Below are positions 1 to 7,519 of a stretch of DNA of 25,236 nucleotides, one piece after another (positions within the stretch are counted from its first letter, which is position 1; every line of letters begins with the position of its first letter). Origin of the DNA: Bacillota bacterium. GTDB lineage: Bacteria > Bacillota > Clostridia > Christensenellales > Aristaeellaceae. The notes under the pieces were generated by a model. It was not told the DNA's origin, ran no database searches, and was given only the letters and a program-made list of their open reading frames with translations. The stretch spans positions 1 to 25,236 of the forward strand of contig JAEWRJ010000166.1 of assembly GCA_023460055.1 (NCBI GenBank), given 5' to 3'. The translations under genes were made by a program, and so were the position numbers.

Positions 1-2
1 TG

Positions 3-560
3 AAGCAGAGCAACCGCGACGTGCCGCTGTATCTGCGGGAGAATGTCAACGCGCAGGCCAAGGACGCGATAGCCAGGAAGGCAGCCGGCTTGATCAAGGA
101 GAACGATGTCATCCTTCTGGATGCTTCAACCACCGCCTTCGCGCTTGTTCCATATCTACGGGCGTCCGACAACCTGATCGTGATCACCAACGGCATCAAA
201 GCCGCGCTGGAACTGGGCAAAATGCACATCAAGACCTTATGCACCGGCGGCACGATGATCGATAACTCCTTCAGCCTTGTGGGGCATCATGCCGAGGGAA
301 TGATCGAAAGCATTTGCGCGGACATCATGTTTTTCTCCTGCCTGGGCGTCTCGACTGCCGGGATGATCAACGATACGTCCATAGAGGAAGCCAGGCTGCG
401 CCAGACTATGTTCAAGCACGCCAAGCGCAAGGTGCTGCTGTGTGATTCCTCAAAGTTCGGAAAAGAGTACTTCTTTAACCTTGGTTCGCTCAGCGATGTT
501 GATGCCATGATCAGCGAAGTCCCTCTGCCTGATGCTTGGCAGAGAATGATAAAGAAGTAG
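3..560 (+). CDS. DeoR/GlpR-family transcriptional regulator, C-terminal part (5' truncated)
   Basis: The frame is open from the window edge, so the N-terminal winged-helix DNA-binding part lies outside; 185 codons are visible. What remains is the DeoRC sensor domain, a ribose-5-phosphate-isomerase-like fold that binds a phosphorylated sugar in this family. Visible landmarks are LLDASTTA (phosphate-loop region), VITNGIKAAL, the glycine pair in CTGGTM, and LLCDSSKFGKEYFF near the end. The gene lies 210 bp upstream of ribulokinase on the same strand, so a role as local regulator of that sugar operon is likely but inferred. The GTG at position 21 is internal to the domain and should not be taken as a start. 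Confidence 0.88.
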   Translation, partial: KQSNRDVPLYLRENVNAQAKDAIARKAAGLIKENDVILLDASTTAFALVPYLRASDNLIVITNGIKAALELGKMHIKTLCTGGTMIDNSFSLVGHHAEGMIESICADIMFFSCLGVSTAGMINDTSIEEARLRQTMFKHAKRKVLLCDSSKFGKEYFFNLGSLSDVDAMISEVPLPDAWQRMIKK

Positions 561-770
561 AGAAAGCCGTCATGCCGCTTCCATCCTGATCATCTTTATG
601 AGCATAGCTGGATCGTCTCGGGCAACCTGGGTATCAAAGTCTACTGCATTGGAGAGGTCATCTTCCCCTATGAAAGGCTGTTGGGCTTGTGACCTGCAAC
701 AATCCGGAACCTTCCATGAGAATCTTCAAGTATTAAACACTGCGCGGCATCATGTGTAGGAGGAATCTGC
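561..770 (+). other. Intergenic region between the deoR-type gene and araB
   Basis: This is 210 bp without a convincing gene. Directly after the TAG stop of the regulator the same frame stays open for 43 more codons, to a TGA at 690-692. That length is not remarkable by chance. I could not find a good sigma-A promoter or a catabolite-response element. The only clear signal is the araB ribosome site at its end. Confidence 0.5.
758..763 (+). promoter_or_regulatory. Ribosome binding site deciding the GTG start of araB
   Basis: A perfect AGGAGG lies 7 nt before the GTG at 771. This fixes the non-ATG start, and the protein then begins MPHYCIGIDFGT, the usual kinase N-terminus. Confidence 0.85.
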
Positions 771-2438
771 GTGCCCCATTACTGCATCGGAATCGATTTT
801 GGCACCTTGTCCGCCCGCGCGCTGATTGTTGACACCCGGACGGGGGAGGTGCTCTCTTCGGGGGTCTGCGATTATCCCCACGGCGTTATGGAGTCGGCGC
901 TTCCTTCTGGCGAAAAGCTGGGGTTTGGCTGGGCGCTTCAGGATCCGGCGGATTACCTGTTCGCCCTGGAGAATAGCATTGCCCTGGCCTTGCGGGACGC
1001 GCCGGGCTGCGCCGGGGATGTTATTGGCATTGGGATCGACGCGACCGCCTGCACTCTGCTGCCCGTGACGAAGGACGGAACGCCTCTGTGCTCTTTCCCT
1101 GAATTCGCGGGGATGCCTCATGCCTATGCCAAGCTATGGCAGCATAACGCGCCTCAGCGGTATGCCGACCGGATGACCGAACTGGCGGCTCGGCGGGGAG
1201 AACCCTGGCTATTCAGATGCGGGGGAAGGGTGGACGCTCAGTGGGCGGTGCCCAAGCTGTGGCAGGCACTGAAGGAAGCGCCGGATGTCTATGAGGCGGC
1301 GGATGCCTGGATAGAAGCCGGCGACTGGCTTGTCTGGCAGCTGTGCGGCCGCAAGGCGCGAAGCGCTTCCACAGCCGGCTATAAGGCGCTGCACAGCAAG
1401 CGTGGCGGTTATCCCTCTGAAGACTATTTTGCGGCCCTTCACCCCGGCCTGGCCTCCGTGATGCGGGACAAGCTGTCGGGTGAGGTGCTCCCTGTCGGCA
1501 GCAAGGCAGGAGAACTGAGGGAAGACATGGCGCAAAGGCTTGGACTGCCCCCCGGCATTGCAGTGGCGGTCAGCCTCATTGACGCCCATGCTTGCATGAT
1601 GGGCTGCGGCATCACAAGCCCCGGGACGATGCTGTACATCGCCGGCACATCCGGCTGCCACCTGGTGCTGGGGGAGGATGAGAGGCCTGTGCCGGGCATC
1701 TGCGGCGTGGTGGAGGACGGCATGATGCCGGGCTTCTTCGGCTACGAGGCGGGGCAAAGTTGCGTGGGCGACGCCTATGCCTGGCTGACGGAACACCTTG
1801 TGCCTGAAGAATATGCCAGGGCTACGCGGGAGCAGGGGATCAGCCTGCATAGCTACCTGACCGGTCTTGCGCAAAGGCAAAAACCCGGACAAAGCGGTCT
1901 GCTGGCGCTGGATTTTTGGCGGGGCAACCGATCGATCCTGGCAGACAGCGATCTGAGCGGCCTGATCCTGGGACTCACCCCCGCCAGCCGGGCGGAGGAC
2001 ATCTACCGCGCTATGCTGGAGGCGACCGCCTTTGGCACCCGTGTGATCATTGATAATTACCGCGAGCATGGGGTCAAGGTGGAGCGCTTTGCGGCCACGG
2101 GCGGTATCAGCCGCAAAAACCCCTTGCTCATGCAGATACTGGCTGATGTCTGTGGCATGCCGGTCGAGATAGCGGCCGCAACGCAAAGCGGCGCGCTGGG
2201 CAGCGCCATTTTTGCCGCGGCCGCGGCGGGCAGAGCGCATGGCGGCTGGGACAGCGCTGAGGAAGCCGCGTCGCATATGGCGCCCGGCTGTGAAATGGTG
2301 TATCATCCCATACCTGAGCATAGCGCCGTCTATGACAGGCTGTACCGGGAGTACAGGCGTCTGTATGATTACTTCGGGCGCGGGGAAAATGATGTAATGA
2401 AGCGGCTGAGCGCATTGAAGCGCGATGCGCAAAGATAA
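771..2438 (+). CDS. araB: Ribulokinase
   Basis: An FGGY-family kinase of 555 aa, the usual AraB length. It phosphorylates L-ribulose to L-ribulose 5-phosphate with ATP in cytoplasmic arabinose catabolism. The N-terminal ATPase fold opens with GIDFGTLSARALIVD. Typical AraB blocks follow: a long substrate-lobe segment with GRVDAQWAVPKLWQ, then IDAHACMMGCG, IAGTSGCHLVLGE, FGYEAGQSCVGD and, near the end, ATGGISRKNPLLMQI (nucleotide-binding second half). It starts at GTG with a perfect ribosome site. It is followed after 16 bp by a HAD phosphatase gene and preceded by a DeoR-type regulator. araA and araD are not in the window, so other FGGY substrates such as ribitol or xylulose are less likely but not excluded; the motifs fit AraB best. 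Confidence 0.93.
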   Translation: MPHYCIGIDFGTLSARALIVDTRTGEVLSSGVCDYPHGVMESALPSGEKLGFGWALQDPADYLFALENSIALALRDAPGCAGDVIGIGIDATACTLLPVTKDGTPLCSFPEFAGMPHAYAKLWQHNAPQRYADRMTELAARRGEPWLFRCGGRVDAQWAVPKLWQALKEAPDVYEAADAWIEAGDWLVWQLCGRKARSASTAGYKALHSKRGGYPSEDYFAALHPGLASVMRDKLSGEVLPVGSKAGELREDMAQRLGLPPGIAVAVSLIDAHACMMGCGITSPGTMLYIAGTSGCHLVLGEDERPVPGICGVVEDGMMPGFFGYEAGQSCVGDAYAWLTEHLVPEEYARATREQGISLHSYLTGLAQRQKPGQSGLLALDFWRGNRSILADSDLSGLILGLTPASRAEDIYRAMLEATAFGTRVIIDNYREHGVKVERFAATGGISRKNPLLMQILADVCGMPVEIAAATQSGALGSAIFAAAAAGRAHGGWDSAEEAASHMAPGCEMVYHPIPEHSAVYDRLYREYRRLYDYFGRGENDVMKRLSALKRDAQR

Positions 2439-2454
2439 CACGAAGGAGCATGGC

Positions 2455-3255
2455 ATGACTGACCAAGACATCCGACAGAAACTATCCGGGGTGAAATGCT
2501 TTTTACTGGACATGGACGGCACCTTTTATCTGGGAAACAAACTCCTGGACGGTTCGCTGGATTTTCTTGACGCGGTGGAGCGCACCGGCCGCCAGGTAAT
2601 GTTTTTAACCAATAATTCCTCCCGTTCCGTGCGTTACTATGAAGAGAAGCTGAGACGCATGAACGTCAGGGAACCCTTCATAAGGGTAATGACCAGCGGA
2701 CAGGCAGCTTGCCGCTACGCGATGCATGAGCATCCCGGCCGGAAGGCGTTTTTGCTTGGAAATAGAATATTAAAGGGCGAGATGGAGGAGATGGGGCTGC
2801 TGATTAACAATGAGCGTCCCGATTATGTGCTGATTGCCTACGACACGGAGCTGGATTATAAAAAGATGGATGACGCATGCCGGTTTGTACGGGCAGGCCT
2901 TCCCTATATCGCCACGCATCCGGACTTCAATTGCCCCACAGAGGACGGCTACGCCCCCGATATCGGGGCCATCATGGCTTTCATCCATGCCAGCACCGGC
3001 AGGATGCCCGACGTGGTTATCGGCAAACCGAATGCCTATATCGCCAAAGAGGCCATGCGCCAAAGCGGCATGCGGGCGGAGGAGCTGGCCATGGTGGGCG
3101 ACAGGCTCTATACGGATGTGGAGACCGCGCTGAGGAGCGGCATGTGCGGCATACTGGTGATGAGCGGAGAGACGGACGAGGCCATCCTGGCAGCGTCCCA
3201 GACGAAGCCTGATCTGGTCTTTGGCAGATTGGCGGATATGATCCCCTACCTGTAA
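2455..3255 (+). CDS. HAD-IIA (NagD/AraL-like) sugar phosphatase
   Basis: A haloacid-dehalogenase-superfamily phosphatase of 266 aa. Motif I is LLDMDGT (D19 nucleophile, D21 acid/base), motif II FLTNNSS, motif III VVIGKPN (lysine), and motif IV MVGDRLYTDVETA (metal-binding aspartates). The C2-type cap between motifs II and III puts it in the NagD/AraL/PGP group. The start is ATG 2455, because AAGGAG at 2443-2448 sits 6 nt before it; an in-frame ATG at 2425 lies inside araB and lacks such a site. Only 16 bp separate it from araB, so the two are probably co-transcribed. In Bacillus subtilis the arabinose operon also carries a NagD-family phosphatase, AraL, which hydrolyses sugar phosphates. The same overflow or detoxifying role is inferred here; the substrate cannot be told from sequence. 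Confidence 0.88.
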   Translation: MTDQDIRQKLSGVKCFLLDMDGTFYLGNKLLDGSLDFLDAVERTGRQVMFLTNNSSRSVRYYEEKLRRMNVREPFIRVMTSGQAACRYAMHEHPGRKAFLLGNRILKGEMEEMGLLINNERPDYVLIAYDTELDYKKMDDACRFVRAGLPYIATHPDFNCPTEDGYAPDIGAIMAFIHASTGRMPDVVIGKPNAYIAKEAMRQSGMRAEELAMVGDRLYTDVETALRSGMCGILVMSGETDEAILAASQTKPDLVFGRLADMIPYL

Positions 3256-3269
3256 GTATCAGCAGATAC

Positions 3270-3308
3270 ATAAAAACAGGCTTCTTTCGCAAGGAAGCCT
3301 GTTTTTAT
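3270..3308. terminator. Bidirectional intrinsic terminator between the HAD gene and murG
   Basis: A perfect 15-bp stem (3270-3284 with 3294-3308) has a 9-nt loop TTTCGCAAG, which can tighten further. The arms carry an A-run on one side and a T-run on the other, so the hairpin is followed by U residues whichever strand is transcribed. It lies between two convergent genes and should end both. An additional 11-bp outer inverted repeat flanks it (see findings). Confidence 0.93.
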
Positions 3309-3317
3309 CATGCGGTT

Positions 3318-4376
3318 TTATCTGCTGATTTCCCTGATCAAGCCCAGTACTGCCTCAGTCCCGTCCGAGGCCGGCTCGCCGGCAAGCGCATCCCGCAGCT
3401 TGGGCGCGTCATGAGCCAGCTTTTCCAGCGCCTGTACCAGTGTATCGGCAGTCAGATCCTCCTGCGGCAATACATTGGCCAGGCCTCTCCCCCCGTAACT
3501 TTTGGCGTTAAGTATCTGATCGCCGCGGCTGGAGGAAAGGGGGAGGGGAATCAGCAGCATGGGTTTTTTCAGCGCGGCGAACTCACACAAGGCATTAGCG
3601 CCGGCGCGGCTTAACACCAGGTCGGCGCAGGCCAGCGCGTCGGGGAGGCTGCCGCTCAAAAACTCGGTCTGGAAATAACCGGGGGTGCCCTTCAGACTTT
3701 CATCCAGGTTGCCCTTGCCGCACAGGTGAAGCACATCCATATGGGGGAGGATGCGGGGCAAGGCTTCACGAAGGGCCTTATTCAGGCTTTGCGCGCCCTG
3801 GCTGCCCCCCATCATCAGCAGAACGGGCTTGCTGCCCTGAAAACCAGCCAGTTGCAGCCCCTTCTCCCGATTACCCAAGAAAAGCTCCGGCCGCAGCGGG
3901 GTGCCGGTCAGTACGCCCTTGGGCGCCAGGGCTTTGGCGCACTCGGGAAAGGTGGCCGCAACCTTCTTAGCAAATCTGGCGCTGATGCGGTTGGCCAGAC
4001 CCGGTGTCAGGTCGCTTTCGTGGGCCAGCACGGGGACACGGTGGACCCAGCAGCCGATGACCACAGGCACGGCTACAAAGCCCCCCTTGCTGAAGCAGAC
4101 ATCGGGCTTGATCTTTCCGATCAGGCGGATGCTCTGGATGGCACCCCATACGACCCGAAAAGGGTCCGTCAGGTTCTTCCAGTCGAAATAGCGGCGCAGC
4201 TTGCCAGACTGCACGGTATGAAATGTGAGCGGCTGGTTTTCCATCAGCTCACGCTCGATGCCGGCGCTGCCGATGTAGTGGATATCAAAGCCGGTTTCTT
4301 TGAGCTTTGGGATGAGCGCCAGGTGGGGCGTCACATGCCCCGCCGTACCGCCGCCTGTGAGTACGATTGTTTTCAC
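3318..4376 (-). CDS. murG: UDP-GlcNAc : MurNAc-pentapeptide-PP-undecaprenol GlcNAc transferase (MurG)
   Basis: A GT28-family enzyme of 352 aa that adds GlcNAc to lipid I to make lipid II on the inner face of the membrane. It has the glycine-rich loop GGGTAGHVTPH near residues 8-18 (lipid-phosphate side), HESDLTPGLANR at 119-130, GGSQGAQS at 190-197 and SRAGANALCE at 256-265 (UDP-GlcNAc side). The HESD-TPGLAN form matches clostridial MurG rather than the HEQN form of Bacillus and E. coli. The start is GTG at 4376, overlapping the upstream stop as GTGA, so translation is coupled to the ABC-like gene. It is last in a four-gene minus-strand unit, outside the usual division and cell wall cluster; whether another murG exists cannot be seen here. 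Confidence 0.93.
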   Translation of the reverse strand: MKTIVLTGGGTAGHVTPHLALIPKLKETGFDIHYIGSAGIERELMENQPLTFHTVQSGKLRRYFDWKNLTDPFRVVWGAIQSIRLIGKIKPDVCFSKGGFVAVPVVIGCWVHRVPVLAHESDLTPGLANRISARFAKKVAATFPECAKALAPKGVLTGTPLRPELFLGNREKGLQLAGFQGSKPVLLMMGGSQGAQSLNKALREALPRILPHMDVLHLCGKGNLDESLKGTPGYFQTEFLSGSLPDALACADLVLSRAGANALCEFAALKKPMLLIPLPLSSSRGDQILNAKSYGGRGLANVLPQEDLTADTLVQALEKLAHDAPKLRDALAGEPASDGTEAVLGLIREISR

Positions 4377-5383
4377 TGCTTCTCCTCAACATCAGGGCGG
4401 AGCAGGATCGCCTTATCCATGTCCCACCGTAAATAATAGTTCTCTCCGGGCTGGCGCCGGGAAGCCGGAAGGTCCTCGCGCTCCAGTGTGAATCGCAAGC
4501 CGTTTGTCAGCTGAAATGACAGCCTGTGGCCGGCGGGACAGGGGTCCGCCTGCAGCAGTTTCGCCCGCAAAGGGGGAGAAAAGGACGAATCCGCCTCCTT
4601 GCTCCATTCAATCCACCGGTGCCGCAGGCAGAGCGTAAGCGGTTCTCCCGGCGTCAGCCAAAGCTCGCTGCGGCAAGGGATGCTGAGGCCGTCTGACGAA
4701 AACAAAAGCTTGTCTCCCTTCACGGCGGCAGCCTGCCCCCGTATCAGGATGAAGCCGCCGCACATCAGCGCGGCTTTTTCGCTGAGGGGGTGTTCGAGGA
4801 GTTCCTCAGGGCTTCCCTCCTGGATAATACGCCCCCGCGATAATAGAAGCACGCGGTCGGCAAAAGCCATGACAGGCTCCCCGTCATCGGTCGCGTACAG
4901 GATGCCTGTACCCGAAAGCGCGCCGTCCTTCAAGGCTTGGAATACTTTTGCGCGAAGCGGGCCATTTAGCTTGTCCGCCGCGGCGCAGATCACCAGCGCT
5001 TCAGGCCGCAGAGCCAGCGCGCGGAGGATGCGCAGGCAGATCTGCTGCTCTTCCCTGCTCATGGAGGAGGCGTCAAAGCCATAGGCAGTGAGCAGAGCGC
5101 GGTTATTCCTTATGATGCTTAGACGGGCCGGCTTTACGGGCACATAGCAAAGCTTGCGCCGGTCAGGCCAGTCGTCGGTGATTTTTCTGTCTTTTAAAAA
5201 GACGTCGCCGCCCAGAGGAGTACCCCGCCCGGAGATCAATTTGACAGCATCACTGAGCCTGCTGCCCGTTTCGCCCAGCAGGCAGGCAAACTCGCCTGCT
5301 TCCACACGTAAAGAAAGGCCGCGCAGCGATTTTTTATCGCGCAGGCCAAAGACGGATAATAGCGGAGGGCTTTCAAGCTGCAT
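4373..5383 (-). CDS. Degenerate MalK/UgpC-type ABC ATPase-like protein, predicted pseudoenzyme
   Basis: 336 aa. The fold signals are those of a sugar-type ABC ATPase: a nucleotide-binding-domain-like part at about residues 8-215, including ADRVLLLSRGRIIQEGSPEELLEHP, and a TOBE-like C-terminal part (about 230-335) ending GENYYLRWDMDKAILL. Every catalytic motif is altered. Walker A is GETGSRLS (37-44; the lysine is Leu43), the Q-loop glutamine is Val83, the signature is SREEQ (109-113) instead of LSGGQ, Walker B DEP is C133-A134-A135, the D-loop is DKLN, and the switch histidine is Asp166. ATP hydrolysis is therefore not expected. The frame is intact and tightly packed: its start lies 3 nt after the glycosyltransferase stop and its stop overlaps the murG start by 4 nt. 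No transporter permease is adjacent. A regulatory or scaffold role is inference. Confidence 0.82.
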   Translation of the reverse strand: MQLESPPLLSVFGLRDKKSLRGLSLRVEAGEFACLLGETGSRLSDAVKLISGRGTPLGGDVFLKDRKITDDWPDRRKLCYVPVKPARLSIIRNNRALLTAYGFDASSMSREEQQICLRILRALALRPEALVICAAADKLNGPLRAKVFQALKDGALSGTGILYATDDGEPVMAFADRVLLLSRGRIIQEGSPEELLEHPLSEKAALMCGGFILIRGQAAAVKGDKLLFSSDGLSIPCRSELWLTPGEPLTLCLRHRWIEWSKEADSSFSPPLRAKLLQADPCPAGHRLSFQLTNGLRFTLEREDLPASRRQPGENYYLRWDMDKAILLRPDVEEKQ

Positions 5384-5386
5384 TGC

Positions 5387-6328
5387 TCAGCCGCCTTCCG
5401 CTTCGTCAAACCCTCTGGTGTCAGCCACGATATACAGCGGCCTTTGCTTGACTTCATCATAAACCCGCGCCAGATAGCCGCCCGCGATGCCGATAGCGGC
5501 CAGGGTGCTGCCAAAACCGATCATGAGAAGAGAGGCCAGCCACCACCCTCCGCCTGAATGCCCGGAAAGCATCATGATCAGGAGTACCAGCAGTGTAAAG
5601 CCGCCCAGGAAGAGCCAAAGTAGACCCAGCCAAAGCGGAAGCTTAAGCGGCTTATCAGAAAAACTCATGATGCCGTCGGCCGCCAGCTTGAGCATTTTTT
5701 TAAAGGGGTAGTGAGTCTGCCCGGCGAAGCGTTTGTCGCGGTCATACACTAGAGGCACCTGCTTAAACCCTACCCAGGCGAACATCCCGCGCAAAAATCT
5801 GGCGTGCTCCGGCATGCCGCGTACGGCGTCTGCCACCTTTTCATCCACCAGGCGGAAATCGCCCGTGTCACGCGGGATGGCGTTGCCGGTCAGCTTCTGG
5901 ATCAGCTTATAATACAGCTCCGCCGTCTTCAGTTTCAAAAAGCTTTCGCCCGCGCGGCTCCTGCGCTGTCCGTATACCACCTGCGCGCCATCGCGCCACA
6001 GCCTGGCCATGTCGGGGATCAGTTCCGGCGGATCCTGCAGATCTGCGTCGATGATCACGACAGCGGAGCCTTCCGCATAGTCCAGACCCGCGGATACCGC
6101 GATCTGGTGGCCCGCGTTCCTGGCGAAATGCAGTACGCGGACGGAACTGTCCTCATCTGCCAGCCGGTTGAGAAGGGCAGGGGTCGCGTCCTTTGAGCCG
6201 TCGTTGACGAACACCAGCTCATAGGGTTCTCCCATGGAAAGCATCACAGCGGATATACGCCTGTAGCTTTCCATGATGACCTCTTCTTCATTATAGCAGG
6301 GGACAACAACCGAAAATACGGGTTTCAT
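5387..6328 (-). CDS. GT2 family membrane glycosyltransferase (GtrB/DPM1-like)
   Basis: 313 aa. The N-terminal GT-A domain has VVVPCYNEEE at 8-16, VNDGSKD at 41-47, FARNAGHQIAVSAG at 68-81 and the metal-binding DAD at 94-96 in IDADLQDPPE. HYPFKKMLKLAADGIMSFS leads into two C-terminal membrane helices (about 233-254 and 262-287). This layout is that of polyprenyl-phosphate glucosyl- or mannosyltransferases, which move a sugar from a nucleotide donor to undecaprenyl phosphate at the membrane. The start is taken as ATG 6328, with AAGG 8 nt upstream; the GTG at 6337 would overlap that site. It begins 10 nt after the stop of the NYN gene. Donor and acceptor are not readable from sequence; a flippase (GtrA) and a GtrC-type partner are not nearby. 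Confidence 0.88.
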   Translation of the reverse strand: MKPVFSVVVPCYNEEEVIMESYRRISAVMLSMGEPYELVFVNDGSKDATPALLNRLADEDSSVRVLHFARNAGHQIAVSAGLDYAEGSAVVIIDADLQDPPELIPDMARLWRDGAQVVYGQRRSRAGESFLKLKTAELYYKLIQKLTGNAIPRDTGDFRLVDEKVADAVRGMPEHARFLRGMFAWVGFKQVPLVYDRDKRFAGQTHYPFKKMLKLAADGIMSFSDKPLKLPLWLGLLWLFLGGFTLLVLLIMMLSGHSGGGWWLASLLMIGFGSTLAAIGIAGGYLARVYDEVKQRPLYIVADTRGFDEAEGG

Positions 6329-6338
6329 ACAGTACACC

Positions 6339-7334
6339 TTACAGCATTTTAATCAGCATGTTCTTCTGCTCGTCCATTTCAAGGGCGAGCACTTGCTCTT
6401 TCTCCAGTGCCTTGAGCACATCGCTGAAGCGCTTGAAGCCGATGCCCTTCTCGGTAAAGTCGGGGTAAAGGCCTTGCATGTCCGCTTTCAGGATGCTGGG
6501 GTTGATGCGCTCAAAGCCGTCAGACTTGTAATGATCCAGCTGCTCCTTGAAGGCCTTGATCCAATTGTCCTGTGTAAGCTTGTTGGCAGCTTTTTCATTT
6601 TCATTCGAGTCGCTTTCAAGGGAAACCATGACGTTGTAGTTGTCATTTCTCACCTTGATGATGCCGTACTTGGCTGACAGCTTGGTCAGAAGCTTGGCGA
6701 AAGAAACGCAGCCGTAGGTCTTCTCATTAAAGTCAGGGCGCAGGCGAAGCAGGATGCCCTTGAGTTCGCTGGCGAACATCTCATCCTCGTCCGCCTGTTC
6801 ATCCAGGATGCTTTCGATCTGTTTGAGAAGCGCCAGGTCGTCGCCCTGCGCGTCATCAACCGCTTTCTTGCGCTTGGGCTCGGGCTTGCGGCGCACGGCG
6901 ACGGATTCCAGGAACTGGAACTCATTGCAGGCGTTGATAAATATGCTGCTGGCCACTTCGCTGCGGGAGATGCCCAGCACGAACTTGCCCATGCTCTTCA
7001 GCTTGCCGACCAGCGGCACATAGTCGCTGTCGCCGGATACGATGCAGAAGCTGTCGATCTGGGGGTTGGAATAGGCAATCTCCAGCGCGTCCAGCACCAG
7101 CAGAATATCCGCGTTGTTTTTTTGCGCGACGCCAAAGCGCAAAGAGGGGACCACGGTGAAGGTGTTGCTCAGCAGGAGCTCCTTCAGGGAACTGAAGCGG
7201 TCGGTGTAGCCATACACCTTGCCCATCAGGATATCGCCCCTTATTTTCACCTTTTCAAGGATGTTGTTGAGGGTCTCCACCTTGGCGCCTGTATTTTCCA
7301 AATCGATAAAGATGGCGAATTTCGGTGTATTCAA
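6339..7334 (-). CDS. NYN domain (LabA/PIN-like) protein with tandem OST-HTH/LOTUS domains
   Basis: 331 aa. The N-terminal NYN domain (about 4-148) belongs to the PIN-like nuclease superfamily and keeps its acidic residues: D11 in FIDLEN, D76 in NNADILLVLDALE, and D102/D104 in SGDSDYVPLVGKL. After a charged linker (about 148-185, KRKK and acidic stretches) two winged-helix OST-HTH/LOTUS modules follow, at about 186-240 (LKGILLRLRPDFNEKTYG) and 277-330 (ILKADMQGLYPDFTEKGIGF). LOTUS modules bind RNA in characterised proteins, so an RNA-processing or RNA-binding cytoplasmic role is likely; no target is evident. The start is a TTG with only a weak AGGT 7 nt upstream, but the NYN strand begins right after it and no better start exists. 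It heads the minus-strand unit that ends in murG. Confidence 0.85.
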   Translation of the reverse strand: MNTPKFAIFIDLENTGAKVETLNNILEKVKIRGDILMGKVYGYTDRFSSLKELLLSNTFTVVPSLRFGVAQKNNADILLVLDALEIAYSNPQIDSFCIVSGDSDYVPLVGKLKSMGKFVLGISRSEVASSIFINACNEFQFLESVAVRRKPEPKRKKAVDDAQGDDLALLKQIESILDEQADEDEMFASELKGILLRLRPDFNEKTYGCVSFAKLLTKLSAKYGIIKVRNDNYNVMVSLESDSNENEKAANKLTQDNWIKAFKEQLDHYKSDGFERINPSILKADMQGLYPDFTEKGIGFKRFSDVLKALEKEQVLALEMDEQKNMLIKML

Positions 7335-7409
7335 AGTACGTACCTGTGCGCTCAGACCGCTGCCCGCGCTTCCTTCTTACAAATAGATTACGCATATCCA
7401 CGCGCCTGT

Positions 7410-7439
7410 ACTATACCATAAATCGAAGGATGATTCCAA
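7410..7439 (-). promoter_or_regulatory. Probable sigma-A promoter for the NYN-murG unit
   Basis: On the minus strand TTGGAA (7439-7434) is separated by 18 bp from TATAGT (7415-7410): 4/6 and 5/6 matches to consensus. It leaves a leader of about 70 nt before the TTG start at 7334. Read by eye, with no experimental support. Confidence 0.55.
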
Positions 7440-7482
7440 TCATCCATAAGCGATAGGCAAATGTAACGGAAATAAGTGCTGA

Positions 7483-7511
7483 TTGACATTTACATAATTT
7501 CGTAATAAAAT
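7483..7511 (+). promoter_or_regulatory. Strong sigma-A promoter of the giant surface-protein gene
   Basis: A perfect TTGACA (7483-7488), a 17-bp spacer, then TAAAAT (7506-7511, 5/6). The region is clearly more AT-rich than the surrounding genes. The predicted start is near 7518. Downstream, AAGGAGG at 7541-7547 sits 7 nt before the ATG at 7555. Confidence 0.8.
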
Positions 7512-7519
7512 CTTAATGA

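Noticed and set aside
660..770. Catabolite-response element or promoter before araB
   Set aside because: TGAAAGGCTGTTGG lacks the central CG of a cre site, and the only -10-like hexamer (TATTAA, 731-736) has no acceptable -35 partner.
1209..2522. 437-codon open frame on the minus strand opposite araB
   Set aside because: It is antisense to a well-recognised gene, has no ribosome site, and its translation is low-complexity Arg/His/Ala text typical of a GC-rich shadow frame.
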